Of a DNA stretch of 64,000 nt, positions 25,101 to 32,719 are shown piece by piece. The DNA is from Caballeronia fortuita (GTDB lineage: Bacteria > Pseudomonadota > Gammaproteobacteria > Burkholderiales > Burkholderiaceae). Below the pieces are notes generated by a model. That model had not been told where the DNA came from, ran no database searches, and saw nothing but the letters and a program-made list of their open reading frames with translations. How positions within the stretch are numbered: position 1 is the stretch's first letter; each line of letters begins with the position of its first letter. A program made the translations under genes and the position numbers. The stretch is from contig NZ_FCNX02000014.1 of NCBI RefSeq assembly GCF_001544835.2, forward strand, positions 1 through 64,000. Direction: 5' to 3'.

Positions 25101-25319
25101 GTGCCGCTCGTGCTGTCGACGGGCGCGGGCTCGGAAATGCGTCATGCGATGGGCGTCGCGGTGTTCTTCGGCATGCTGGGCGTGACGCTCTTCGGTCTCA
25201 TGCTCACGCCGGTGTTCTACGTGATCCTGCGCAAGCTGTCGCGCACTGAACATGTGACGGACAAGCACGGCTCGCATCCGCAGATGCGTGGTATCGGTGC
25301 TTCGCCAGAAGCGCAATGA
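22119..25319 (+). CDS. ceoB: RND multidrug efflux pump, inner membrane (CeoB/BpeF type)
   Basis: A 1066-residue HAE1-family RND transporter. Twelve membrane segments are expected: the first follows MNISKFFIDRPIFAGVL, a cluster lies at about 340-560 and another near the C-terminus. Proton-relay acids are in the TM4 segment GMVLAIGIVVDDAIVVVENV. Large periplasmic loops contain the porter and docking domains. Known homologues export chloramphenicol, trimethoprim, fluoroquinolones and salicylate. It begins 26 bp after ceoA; the substrate range here is inferred from the homologues. Confidence 0.93.
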   Translation: MNISKFFIDRPIFAGVLSVIVLLAGIIAMFKLPISEYPEVVPPSVVVHAQYPGANPKVIAETVASPLEEQINGVEDMLYMQSQANSDGNLTTTVTFKLGTDPDKNTQLVQNRVNQALPRLPQDVQRLGVTTIKSSPTLTMVVHLNSPNGRYDMTYLRNYALINVKDRLERIAGVGEVQLWGSGDYSMRVWLDPQKVAQRGMTATDVVNAIREQNVQVAAGVIGGSPTLPNVPLQLNVNARGRLQNESEFRDIVLKTSPDGAVTHLSDVARVELAASEYGLRSLLDNKSAVAIAINQQPGANSLQISDEVRKSMKELQADMPAGLEYQIVYDPTQFVRSSIEAVIHTLAEAIALVVLVVIVFLQTWRASIIPLLAVPVSIVGTFSLLLAFGFSINALSLFGMVLAIGIVVDDAIVVVENVERNIEAGLSAREATYQAMREVSGPIIAIALTLVAVFVPLAFMSGLTGQFYKQFAMTIAISTVISAFNSLTLSPALAALLLKGHDEPKDWLTRGMDRVFGGFFRAFNKVFHRGSDAYGKGVKSVINRKALMMVVYAVLLGGAVLMGKIVPGGFVPAQDKEYLISFAQLPNGASLDRTEGVIREMSAIALKQPGVESAVEFPGLSVNGFTNSSSAGIVFVTLKPFKDRVHDKALSAGAIAGALNQKYAGIKGSFIAVFPPPPVLGLGTLGGFKMQLEDRGALGYAALADATQAFIKRASQTPELGPTFSSYQINVPQLNVDLDRVKAKQLGVSVTDVFDTMQVYLGSLYVNDFNRFGRVYQVRVQADAPFRANPEDIGLLKTRNANGDMVPLSSLVKVTPTYGPEMVVRYNGYTAADINGGPAPGYSSGQAQAAAERIAAEVLPRGIKFEWTDLTYQQILAGNAALWVFPISVLLVFLVLAALYESLTLPLAVILIVPMSILSALLGVWLTDGDNNIFTQIGLMVLVGLSAKNAILIVEFARELEMQGRSIVQAAIEASRLRLRPILMTSIAFIMGVVPLVLSTGAGSEMRHAMGVAVFFGMLGVTLFGLMLTPVFYVILRKLSRTEHVTDKHGSHPQMRGIGASPEAQ

Positions 25320-25327
25320 GGTCAACA

Positions 25328-26824
25328 ATGAACAAGCTGCATGTTTTATCGAGTCTGATGGCGTCGTTGCTGCTGGTCGCGGGCTGCTCGCTCGCGCCCA
25401 CTTACGAGAAGCCCGATGTCCACGCGCCGTCCGCCTACAAGGAAACGCCGCAAAAGACGCTCGACGGATCGGAGGCGGGTACCTGGAAGACCGCGCAACC
25501 TTCGGAAGAGATGATGCGCGGCGAATGGTGGACGATTTTCGACGACGCCACGCTCAACGATCTGGAAAAGCAGGCGCAGGACGCGAACCAGAACCTGAAG
25601 GCGGCGGCCGCGCGCGTGAAGGAAGCGCGGGCGATCAACCAGACGGCGCGCGCGGGCCTCTTCCCGACGCTCGATGCGGGCTTCGGCCCGACGCGCGAGA
25701 AGTTTTCGCCGGCATCGCAGTTCCTGCCCGCCGATGGCAACGTGCCCGCGCAAACGCTGTGGCGCGCGCAGGCGAGCGTGTCGTATGAGGTCGATCTGTT
25801 CGGCCGCGTATCGAACTCGGTGCAGGCCGCGAACGCCGACACGCAGCAAAGCGAAGCGTTGTTCCGTTCGGTGCAACTGGCGTTGCAGGCGGACGTCGCG
25901 CAGAACTATTTCAATCTGCGCGAGCTCGATGCGGAGAGCGATGTCTTTACGCGCACCGTGCAGTTGCGCGAGCAGGCGCTGAAGCTCGTGCAGCGCCGCT
26001 ACACGGAAGGCGATATCAGCGAACTCGACGTCGCGCGCGCGAAGTCGGAACTCGCCACGGCGCGTTCCGATGCGATGACGGTGCAACGTCTGCGCGCGGC
26101 GTCGGAACATGGTCTCGCCGTGCTGCTCGGCAAGTCGCCCGCCGAATTCACGATGGCCGCGAATCCGCTTCAGCCGGTCACGGTGCGCGTGCCACCGGGT
26201 CTGCCTTCGGCGCTGCTCGAACGTCGTCCGGATGTCGCTGCTGCAGAACGTGCGATGGCGGCGGCCAATGCGCGTATCGGCGTGGCGAAGGCGGCGTTCT
26301 TCCCGTCGCTGACGTTGACGGGTTCGGGCGGTTTCGAATCGGCGACGCTCGGCGATCTCTTCAAGTGGTCGAGCCGCACGTTCCTGCTCGGGCCGTTCGC
26401 GGGCACGGCGCTGAACATCCCGATCTTCGATGGCGGCCGCCGCAAGGGCAATCTAGCCAATGCGCGCGCGATCTATGAAGAGGATTCGGCGAATTATCGC
26501 CAGCAGGTGCTCGTCGCGTTCCGCGAGGTGGAGGACAATCTGTCGGACCTGCGCATCCTCGAAGATCAGACCGCGACGCAGGACGATGCGGTGAAGGCCT
26601 CGGTGCGCGCGGCGCAGTTATCGCGCACGCAGTACACCGAAGGTGCGGTGAACTATCTCGACGTGATCGATGCGGAACGCACCGTGTTGCAGACGCAACG
26701 CGCATCGGTGCAATTGCGCGGCACGCAGGCGGTTTCGACGGTAAATCTGATTCGCGCGCTGGGCGGCGGATGGGGCGATGCGAAGCCCACGCCGGTGCCC
26801 GAGCCGAGTCTCGCACAGAAGTGA
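25328..26824 (+). CDS. opcM: Outer-membrane efflux lipoprotein (OpcM/OprC type)
   Basis: A 498-residue TolC-like channel protein of the NodT family. The N-terminal signal ends in the lipobox LLVAGC, so it is lipid-anchored to the outer membrane; two repeats of long alpha-hairpins with beta-strands make up the body (EKQAQDANQNLKAAAARVKE and LLERRPDVAAAERAMAAANA are typical). The start at 25328 lies 8 bp after the pump gene stop. It completes the tripartite pump. A terminator follows at 26833. Confidence 0.92.
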   Translation: MNKLHVLSSLMASLLLVAGCSLAPTYEKPDVHAPSAYKETPQKTLDGSEAGTWKTAQPSEEMMRGEWWTIFDDATLNDLEKQAQDANQNLKAAAARVKEARAINQTARAGLFPTLDAGFGPTREKFSPASQFLPADGNVPAQTLWRAQASVSYEVDLFGRVSNSVQAANADTQQSEALFRSVQLALQADVAQNYFNLRELDAESDVFTRTVQLREQALKLVQRRYTEGDISELDVARAKSELATARSDAMTVQRLRAASEHGLAVLLGKSPAEFTMAANPLQPVTVRVPPGLPSALLERRPDVAAAERAMAAANARIGVAKAAFFPSLTLTGSGGFESATLGDLFKWSSRTFLLGPFAGTALNIPIFDGGRRKGNLANARAIYEEDSANYRQQVLVAFREVEDNLSDLRILEDQTATQDDAVKASVRAAQLSRTQYTEGAVNYLDVIDAERTVLQTQRASVQLRGTQAVSTVNLIRALGGGWGDAKPTPVPEPSLAQK

Positions 26825-26832
26825 CGTGAACG

Positions 26833-26862
26833 TGGCCCTGCATTGCGCGGGGCCATTTTTTT
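26833..26862 (+). terminator. Rho-independent terminator of the efflux operon
   Basis: Stem TGGCCCTGC / GCGGGGCCA (9 bp with one G-T pair, 5-base loop), followed by a run of seven T (26856-26862), starting 9 bp after the opcM stop codon. Confidence 0.85.
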
Positions 26863-26974
26863 GCGTGGCGAACATGAACCGATTGTTCGCGTGACGGAAC
26901 ATATGTCTTCACCTGCGGGGCGTTTATCCGCACGGCTCGAATCCATAAAATTCAACTCATGGAATAGGGAGCCG

Positions 26975-27202
26975 ATGATGAAAGACTTGATCGCAAGACA
27001 ACTGTATCAGCCGGCGGTGGTCTTGCCACTGCTACTCTTGACGCGCCTGATGGTCACGCTCGACTTCAATCTCGCGCAGGTCATGTTCGTGATGGTGTTG
27101 AGAGGCTCGCAGCACGCGTATCAGTTCGCGCTGCGCCACACCGTAGCGCGTCAGCGCAGCAGCGGGGCCATGAAGCATCTGCCCTGCAACAACTGCTGCT
27201 GA
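26975..27202 (+). CDS. Small hypothetical protein with hydrophobic core and CNNCC tail
   Basis: A 75-residue protein starting MMKDLIARQLYQPAVVLPLL. A hydrophobic stretch (about 13-43) could form one membrane segment or an amphipathic helix; the rest is basic, and the protein ends in PCNNCC. TAGGGAGCCG upstream supports the ATG at 26975. No family recognised. The cysteine-rich C-terminus could bind metal or be lipid-modified, but this is speculation. It is convergent with the ppk2 gene 19 bp downstream. Confidence 0.5.
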   Translation: MMKDLIARQLYQPAVVLPLLLLTRLMVTLDFNLAQVMFVMVLRGSQHAYQFALRHTVARQRSSGAMKHLPCNNCC

Positions 27203-27221
27203 CGCATCGCTTTACCCAAGC

Positions 27222-28118
27222 TCAATACACTTCAGGTACGTACATTTCATCGGGAACGGGCTGGCGCAGATAGTCGGGATTGAATACGCGATCGGGCAAT
27301 TCGATCGGCTGATGTTCGATCTCGTGATACGGCACCTGACTCAACAGGTGATGAATGCAATTCAGGCGCGCACGCTTCTTGTCGACGGCCTGCACGACCC
27401 ACCACGGCGCTTCCGGAATGTGCGTGCGCTGCAGCATGACTTCTTTCGCCGCCGTGTACGCTTCCCAGCGACGGCGGCTTTCGAGATCCATCGGACTCAG
27501 TTTCCACTGTTTGAGCGGATCTTCGATACGCGCCTCGAAGCGCACTTCCTGTTCGTCGTCGGTGATCGAGAACCAGTACTTGACGATCTGAATGCCGCTT
27601 CGCACGAGCATTTTTTCGAACTCGGGAACCGAGCGGAAGAATTCCTCATACTCTTCGTCGGTGCAGAAGTTCATCACGCGCTCGACACCCGCGCGGTTGT
27701 ACCAGCTTCTATCGAACAGCACGATTTCGCCGGCCGCGGGCAGATGCGACACATAACGCTGGAAGTACCACTGCGTGCGCTCGCGATTGTTCGGCGCGGG
27801 CAACGCGGCGACACGGCATACGCGCGGATTGAGCCGTTGCGTGATGCGTTTGATCGCGCCGCCTTTGCCCGCCGCATCGCGTCCCTCGAAAAGCACAACG
27901 AGCCGATGTCCCTTGTTCACGACCCAGTCCTGCAGTTTCACGAGTTCGCCTTGCAGACGAAACAGCTCGCGGAAATAGGTCTTGCGTAGTTGACGGTCTT
28001 CGTCGGAGAAAGTCGATTCACCGTCGAGGAAGCGATCGTCCACCTCCATCTCGAACTCTTCGTCGTAACTGTCGATGATGTCAGCGTGGAAACGGCGCTG
28101 TTTTTCCGTCGTGTTCAT
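27222..28118 (-). CDS. ppk2: Polyphosphate kinase 2 (single-domain)
   Basis: A 298-residue PPK2-family kinase that uses inorganic polyphosphate to phosphorylate nucleotides (NDP to NTP or NMP to NDP). The Walker A motif GRDAAGKGG is at 79-87, the lid module follows (NPRVCRVAALPAPNNRERTQ), and the Walker B FDRSWYNR is at 135-142. One domain and the length fit class I. The start at 28118 has GGAG nine bases upstream; a longer in-frame start at 28217 lacks support. It is divergent from the reductase gene at 28350. Confidence 0.92.
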   Translation of the reverse strand: MNTTEKQRRFHADIIDSYDEEFEMEVDDRFLDGESTFSDEDRQLRKTYFRELFRLQGELVKLQDWVVNKGHRLVVLFEGRDAAGKGGAIKRITQRLNPRVCRVAALPAPNNRERTQWYFQRYVSHLPAAGEIVLFDRSWYNRAGVERVMNFCTDEEYEEFFRSVPEFEKMLVRSGIQIVKYWFSITDDEQEVRFEARIEDPLKQWKLSPMDLESRRRWEAYTAAKEVMLQRTHIPEAPWWVVQAVDKKRARLNCIHHLLSQVPYHEIEHQPIELPDRVFNPDYLRQPVPDEMYVPEVY

Positions 28119-28349
28119 GAAGGGCTCCGTGGCGTTCTTGGGCTGCCGCCGCCGCGATGAACGGTCGCGGCGCGGGACGGCCGAGTATGACGATATTGGA
28201 TGGCATGCATATGACAACGGTTCATTCGTTCATTCTAGCGAGCGATGCGCCGCTTTATGACGCGGCGTCGCGCACCGTTAGAATGTTCCGGCACTTCGAT
28301 GGCATGCCGATGGCATCGCCTGCCTCCAACCACACAGCGAGCAAACGCG

Positions 28350-29291
28350 ATGACCGCATCGATCCCGAGTTTCGACGAAACCCAGACCGCGCGCCTCGTG
28401 CCCTACGACCGGCTCGTCGACACGCTCGCCGCGACGATGCTCGACTACGCGGCGGGCCGCATCGTGAGTCCCGAGCGCATGGTCGTGCCGATCGAAGGCG
28501 GCGTCATGTTGTCGATGCCCGCGAGCGCCGCCGATCTCGCGATGCACAAGCTCGTCAACGTCTGCTCGGGCAATGGCGCGCTCGGCCTGCCGACGATCCA
28601 CGGCCAGGTCACCGCTTTCGACGCCGCGACGGGCGTGCCGCAATTCATGCTCGACGGTCCGACGGTGACCGGACGACGCACGGCGGCCGTATCGATGCTC
28701 GCGATCCGCGCGCTTCACCACGCCGCGCCGCGCGACGTACTCGTGATCGGTACGGGCAAGCAGGCGGCGTATCACGTCGAGGCGCTCGCCGCCGTCTATC
28801 CCGATGCGCGCATCCATGTGCAAGGCTCGCGCCCCGGACGCGCGCGGGCCTTTTGTGCGGCGCATGAATCGGTATCGAGCAGACTGTCGGCGCTTGAAGA
28901 TACGTCGATTCCCCATTCGATCGACGTCGTCATCGCCGCGACGACGAGCAAGACGCCGGTCTATACGATGCCTGCGCGCGCGGGTCGTCTCGTGATCGGC
29001 GTGGGCGCCTTTACCGCCGACGCCGCCGAGATCGCCTCGGCGACCGTTCACGCGAGCGCGCTCTACGTCGACGATCCGGCGGGCGCACGTCACGAAGCGG
29101 GCGATTTCATTCTCGCGGGCGTCGACTGGCGCGCCGTGACCGCTTTGGCCGTCGCGCTGGCAAACGGGGCGAAGGTCGTCGATATGTCGCGGCCGATCAT
29201 GTTCAAGTCGGTCGGCTGCGCTGCGTGGGATCTCGCGGCGTGCCGGGTCGCGCGCGTGGTTTTGTCGGAGGAAAGTGGGGCGGCGCACTAA
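28350..29291 (+). CDS. Ornithine cyclodeaminase/mu-crystallin family reductase
   Basis: A 313-residue NAD(P)H-binding protein of the OCD/mu-crystallin family. The Rossmann segment is VLVIGTGKQAAYHVEAL (about 132-148), and the residues MHKLVNVC and GRRTAAVSMLAI are typical of the Delta1-pyrroline-2-carboxylate/Delta1-piperideine-2-carboxylate reductase branch, which acts in hydroxyproline or D-lysine/D-proline breakdown. The precise substrate is inferred. The start at 28350 is chosen from family length; the ribosome binding site is poor and further in-frame starts lie upstream. Confidence 0.8.
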   Translation: MTASIPSFDETQTARLVPYDRLVDTLAATMLDYAAGRIVSPERMVVPIEGGVMLSMPASAADLAMHKLVNVCSGNGALGLPTIHGQVTAFDAATGVPQFMLDGPTVTGRRTAAVSMLAIRALHHAAPRDVLVIGTGKQAAYHVEALAAVYPDARIHVQGSRPGRARAFCAAHESVSSRLSALEDTSIPHSIDVVIAATTSKTPVYTMPARAGRLVIGVGAFTADAAEIASATVHASALYVDDPAGARHEAGDFILAGVDWRAVTALAVALANGAKVVDMSRPIMFKSVGCAAWDLAACRVARVVLSEESGAAH

Positions 29292-29418
29292 GCTGGGCAA
29301 GGGACTGCGCGCTTGGAACGCTATTTGCTGAAAGCCTTTTCAATGACAGAGACGCCATACAGCGTCACACGACAACGGCGCATCATGCGCCACAGCAATC
29401 AAGCCAGCGAACTGACCC

Positions 29419-29736
29419 ATGAATAGTCGATACGACAGCAAATGGCACCCGTGGATTCCGGCGCGCGACGACGGACGTGAAGGCGCGGGCGGCGCGGCGG
29501 AGCGGGAGCGCCGGGCGCACGCTAGCGCGGCGCCGCCCGCAGCCTACTTCATCTCCGTGCTGGAGCTTGCAACTGGCGAGAAGCTTGGCAACGACGAGCG
29601 TCTGCGCGCGGTCGCGATGCTCGAATCGCAGTTCGGCGCGGGCAGGCCGCGCACGCTGAAAGAAGCGGTGCGCATCTGCGCCGCGGCGATCGATTCGTCG
29701 ACTTTGCAGCGCATGGCGCGCGGCGCGAAGGCATAA
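29419..29736 (+). CDS. Hypothetical protein, 105 residues
   Basis: Product starts MNSRYDSKWHPWIPARDDGR; a low-complexity Gly/Ala/Arg/Glu section (about 18-42) is followed by a helical C-terminal half containing YFISVLELATGEKLGNDERL. No domain recognised. No strong ribosome binding site; the coding signal is moderate and there is no overlapping gene on the other strand. It lies 127 bp after the reductase gene. Confidence 0.45.
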   Translation: MNSRYDSKWHPWIPARDDGREGAGGAAERERRAHASAAPPAAYFISVLELATGEKLGNDERLRAVAMLESQFGAGRPRTLKEAVRICAAAIDSSTLQRMARGAKA

Positions 29737-29853
29737 AACGTCTGAGAACACTGCGACAAGTAAGGCGCTTTTTTCACACGAGTGTAAAACGCGCGTGCTT
29801 GCCGAAAAGCGTGCGAACGTTCGGACAAGCGCGCGCGTCGTTTCATTGACCGT

Positions 29854-30168
29854 TCATTTGACGGTCTGAATCACTTCGAAGCCCTCGAACTCGGGATGCC
29901 CGAGATAGAGTTGACGCGTCTCGCCGCCGGCATTGCGATGCGCGGCGCGAAACGCGTCCGAGCGCGTCCAGTCTTCGAACGCAGTCTGAGTCGCCCAGAT
30001 CGTGTGGCTCGAATAGAGCACGTGATCGTCCTTCGCCGGGCCTTTGAGCAAATGAAACTCGACGAAACCCGGCACGTCCTTGAGATACGTGTCGCGGCTC
30101 GTCCACAGGCGTTCGAAGTCGGCTTCGGCGCCGGGAACGATCTTGAAGCGGTTCATGGCGATAAACAT
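29854..30168 (-). CDS. Antibiotic biosynthesis monooxygenase (ABM) domain protein
   Basis: A 104-residue dimeric alpha/beta-barrel protein. MNRFKIVPGAEADFERLW, the PGFVEFHLLKG segment and SDAFRAAH are typical of the ABM/HmoA-like group, which includes heme-degrading IsdG relatives and cofactor-free monooxygenases. It may start at the ATG at 30168 (MFIAMNRF) or at Met5 (30156). It is encoded next to a DUF1428 protein of the same superfamily on the same strand (38-bp gap), so the two are probably co-transcribed. Substrate unknown. Confidence 0.82.
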   Translation of the reverse strand: MFIAMNRFKIVPGAEADFERLWTSRDTYLKDVPGFVEFHLLKGPAKDDHVLYSSHTIWATQTAFEDWTRSDAFRAAHRNAGGETRQLYLGHPEFEGFEVIQTVK

Positions 30169-30206
30169 GTCGATGCGGTTCCTTCACCGTTGGCATTGAG
30201 AAAAAG

Positions 30207-30581
30207 TTATCGATCGCGCCCGAGTTCGACGAGGGTCGTAAAGCCGCCGAAGAACATGCGCTGAGGATCGAACGGCGGCTCGCCCGATTCCATCATCGAT
30301 TTGAGGCGCGGGTCTTCCATCACCTTCGCGTTGACGCTGTCGCGCTGCTCGCGCGATTCATAGACGATATACGAGAACACGACCGTCTCGCCTTCCCTCA
30401 TCTGCACGCTTTGCGGAAACGATGTGAGCTTGCCGGGCTTCACGTCGTCGGCGAGGGTCTCCACGAACTCCAGCGCGCCGTGTTCCAGCCAGATCTTGCC
30501 GGCCGCTTCGGCCATCGTGCGATAAGCGTCGATCTTGTCGAGCGGCACGGGTACGACGAATCCATCCACGTAATGCGCCAT
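30207..30581 (-). CDS. DUF1428 family protein
   Basis: A 124-residue protein with the DUF1428 pattern: MAHYVDGFVVPVPLDKIDAY at the start, LEFVETLADDV in the middle and DPQRMFFGGFTTLVELG at the end. The fold is a dimeric alpha/beta barrel as in the neighbouring ABM protein. The function of the family is not known. CAGGAGACTCAG gives a strong ribosome binding site. Confidence 0.88.
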   Translation of the reverse strand: MAHYVDGFVVPVPLDKIDAYRTMAEAAGKIWLEHGALEFVETLADDVKPGKLTSFPQSVQMREGETVVFSYIVYESREQRDSVNAKVMEDPRLKSMMESGEPPFDPQRMFFGGFTTLVELGRDR

Positions 30582-30656
30582 CTGAGTCTCCTGAACGGTT
30601 CGGGCGCACCGCGCGTGCGATGCGCTATGGTTCGATCGATTGGCGGCGCTCGAAGT

Positions 30657-31190
30657 TCAGGAAGGCGCGGCGCGCTGGAGCAACGTCGACGAGAGCGGCG
30701 CGAGATTCATCGCATAGACCGATTCGAGCGGTTCGCCGAGCCCATGCGCGAGCGCCACTTTGACGACGATCGCATGTGTGACGACGATGCAGCGCCCGCA
30801 CGCAAGCGTTTCGTCGAGGTATGCGAGGCCTCTTGCGACACGCGCAGCGAGCATCGCGACACTCTCGCCGCCGTGCGGGCGCGCTTGCGGGTCCGCGAGC
30901 CACGCGGCGATGGCATCGGGTTCGCGCCCGGCGGTTTCGCGTATCGACTGTCCGCGCCAGCGTCCGTAGTCGATGTCGTCGAAAGCCGGGACGACGTCGA
31001 ACGAATCCGCGATCCATTGCGCCGTTTCGCGCGCTACGCGTGCTGGACTCGCGATCACGCGCGTATCCGCGCATGCGCGCAAAGAGGCGACTTGCGCGCG
31101 CGCGTCGTGTTCGGCGGGTTCGTCGCCGGCGGGAAAGCGGCCGGTTTTCATCGCGCGCGTGGCGGCGTGACAGAGAAGAATGAGTTCCAA
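30657..31190 (-). CDS. Histidine phosphatase-fold protein with altered RHG motif
   Basis: A phosphoglycerate-mutase/histidine-phosphatase fold protein of about 177 residues. The usual LxLxRHGET is LILLCHAATRAMKTGRFP, so the histidine is kept but the arginine and glycine are replaced by Cys and Ala. The later DIDYGRWRGQSIRE segment and the second histidine in VVTHAIVVKV are conserved. The location among cobalamin genes suggests the alpha-ribazole-phosphatase (CobC) role, but the changed motif makes activity uncertain. The start is unclear: a TTG at 31190 directly before ELILLCH is proposed. Extension to 31286 would run antisense through the cbt riboswitch. Confidence 0.65.
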   Translation of the reverse strand: MELILLCHAATRAMKTGRFPAGDEPAEHDARAQVASLRACADTRVIASPARVARETAQWIADSFDVVPAFDDIDYGRWRGQSIRETAGREPDAIAAWLADPQARPHGGESVAMLAARVARGLAYLDETLACGRCIVVTHAIVVKVALAHGLGEPLESVYAMNLAPLSSTLLQRAAPS

Positions 31191-31251
31191 GGAATCGAGC
31201 GGGGCGATCGTAATCGTTTTACTTTGCAGCGGATCATCATAGAATGGCAAG

Positions 31252-31353
31252 CTTGCAGTGCGAGGAAGCCGGTGCAAACCCGGCACGGTCGCGCCACTGT
31301 ATGCGGTTCGTCAACGCGAAAGCGCGGCGCCGCGAGTCAGACCCCGCTGCATG
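31252..31353 (+). promoter_or_regulatory. Cobalamin riboswitch upstream of cbtBA
   Basis: Conserved core GAGGAAGCCGGTGCAAACCC followed by GGTCGCGCCACTGTATGCG and GAGTCAGACCCC, with TGCAG (31254-31258) and CTGCA (31347-31351) forming the closing stem. The short form, lacking the long P6-type arm of the two other riboswitches here, fits the class found before cbtB genes. It should shut down cobalt uptake when B12 is abundant. Confidence 0.9.
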
Positions 31354-31394
31354 CTCTTCGTCAATCGGGACGCGCTTTTCCCTGGAGAACCACC

Positions 31395-31634
31395 ATGAAT
31401 GCTTCCAATGCGCCGGTCTTTTCAGCTCCGGTTTCCTCGTCGCCCGACACGCTCGCGCCCGTGCCCATTCCGGTGCGCGAAGTGCTGCCTTGGGCCGTTT
31501 TCATCGGCCTCCTTCTGCTGATCGCAATTTACTTCGTCGGCGCGGAGCAGGGCGCGACGTCCATCTTTTCGGGCATGTACGTCCACGAGTTCGTTCACGA
31601 CGGCCGGCATCTGCTTGGCTTTCCGTGCCACTGA
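31395..31634 (+). CDS. cbtB: CbtB, cobalt transporter small subunit
   Basis: A 79-residue protein with one membrane segment (about 30-50, LPWAVFIGLLLLIAIYFVGA) and a C-terminal metal-ligand-rich tail ending HDGRHLLGFPCH. Both are hallmarks of CbtB, which works with CbtA as a B12-regulated cobalt importer. Translation begins at 31395 after a GGAGAACCACC site, about 40 bp past the riboswitch. cbtA follows after 9 bp. Confidence 0.9.
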   Translation: MNASNAPVFSAPVSSSPDTLAPVPIPVREVLPWAVFIGLLLLIAIYFVGAEQGATSIFSGMYVHEFVHDGRHLLGFPCH

Positions 31635-31643
31635 GGACGCGTC

Positions 31644-32426
31644 ATGATTCGCACTTTGCTGATACGCGGCATGATCGCGGGGCTGGTCGCGGGCCTGATC
31701 GGCTTCGGCTTCGCGCGTGCGTTCGGCGAGCCGTCGGTGGCGCGTGCCATCGCGTTCGAAGCGCAGCATGAACAGTCGCATGAGCACGAACACGGACATG
31801 CCGACGCCGCCGCGCCCGCCGCGCATTCTCACGATCACGGCGACGATGAACTCGTCTCCCGCGATACGCAAGCGGGCCTCGGAATCCTGACCGGCATCGC
31901 CGTGTTCGGCACCGCGCTCGGCGGTCTCTTCTCGCTCGTGTTCGCGTTCGCCTATGGACGCCTCGGCGCGTTGCGCGCGCAGGGCACGTCGGCGCTGCTG
32001 GCGTTGCTCGGCTTCGTGAGCGTCGCGATCGTGCCGTTTCTGAAGTATCCACCGAATCCGCCGGCGGTCGGCAATGCGGAGACCATCGGGCCGCGCACTG
32101 CGCTGTTCTTCGGCATGGTGGCGATATCGCTTGTCGCAGCCGTGTTTGCCGTGCGTTTGCAGCGGCGCGTCGCAGCGCGGCAGGGCGGCTGGAATGCGAC
32201 GCTCATCGCGGCGGCTGCGTATATCGTCGTGATCGTCGCGGCGCAGATCGCGTTGCCGCGCATCGACGAAGTGCCGGACGGCTTCTCCGCTTCGCTGCTG
32301 TGGAACTTCCGCATCGCGGCGATCGGCATTCAGGCGCTGCTCTGGACGACGCTCGGTCTCGTGTTCGGCGCGCTTGCTGCGCGCGAACTCGAACCGCCCG
32401 CGGTGAGGAGAATGGCGACGGCGTGA
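31644..32426 (+). CDS. cbtA: CbtA, cobalt transporter membrane subunit
   Basis: A 260-residue protein with about five to six predicted membrane segments, beginning LIRGMIAGLVAGLIGFGFA. Between the first and second segment is a His-rich loop (residues 42-66, eight histidines) that probably collects Co2+. The KYPPNPPAVG motif and the ASLLWNFRIAAIG stretch are typical of CbtA. Forms an operon with cbtB under riboswitch control. Confidence 0.92.
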   Translation: MIRTLLIRGMIAGLVAGLIGFGFARAFGEPSVARAIAFEAQHEQSHEHEHGHADAAAPAAHSHDHGDDELVSRDTQAGLGILTGIAVFGTALGGLFSLVFAFAYGRLGALRAQGTSALLALLGFVSVAIVPFLKYPPNPPAVGNAETIGPRTALFFGMVAISLVAAVFAVRLQRRVAARQGGWNATLIAAAAYIVVIVAAQIALPRIDEVPDGFSASLLWNFRIAAIGIQALLWTTLGLVFGALAARELEPPAVRRMATA

Positions 32427-32448
32427 CCGGTTCGCGTCGCCGTTTGCA

Positions 32449-32477
32449 AGGCCCGCGCTTCTTACGAACGCGGGCCT
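32449..32477. terminator. Possible convergent terminator hairpin
   Basis: Perfect 9-bp inverted repeat AGGCCCGCG / CGCGGGCCT with an 11-base loop between the convergent cbtA and DUF1289 genes. There is no T-run, so it may be a factor-dependent or inefficient terminator. Confidence 0.4.
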
Positions 32478-32482
32478 CGCGC

Positions 32483-32719
32483 TCAGCCTTTCGTTTGCTC
32501 TTTCGCCGCGCGCCGCGCGAGCAGTTCATCGAACAGATCGAGCTTCGTGGCATCGTCCATCGACCGGAAGGTCTTGATCTCCTCGCGGCTTCTGAAACAG
32601 CCAAGGCACAAGCCGGTTTCAGGGTCGAGCTTGCAGACATCGGTGCAGGGCGAGCCGATGGGTTCCTGCGCCTTCGCGCGTTCGATCGTGAAGTCGAGGT
32701 CTTCTTGCATGGTCGTCAT
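32483..32719 (-). CDS. DUF1289 family small protein
   Basis: A 78-residue protein with the DUF1289 cysteine pattern: Cys25 and Cys29 in SPCTDVCKLD, and Cys38 and Cys41 in GLCLGCFRSREEI. This arrangement looks like a small metal or iron-sulfur site. Members are common in proteobacteria and of unknown function. The ATG overlaps the stop of cobB (ATGA), so the gene is translationally coupled to cobB. Confidence 0.85.
   Translation of the reverse strand: MTTMQEDLDFTIERAKAQEPIGSPCTDVCKLDPETGLCLGCFRSREEIKTFRSMDDATKLDLFDELLARRAAKEQTKG

Noticed and set aside
29343-29426. 27-codon frame overlapping the start of the 29419 gene
   Set aside because: No ribosome binding site and no recognisable pattern; too short to support.
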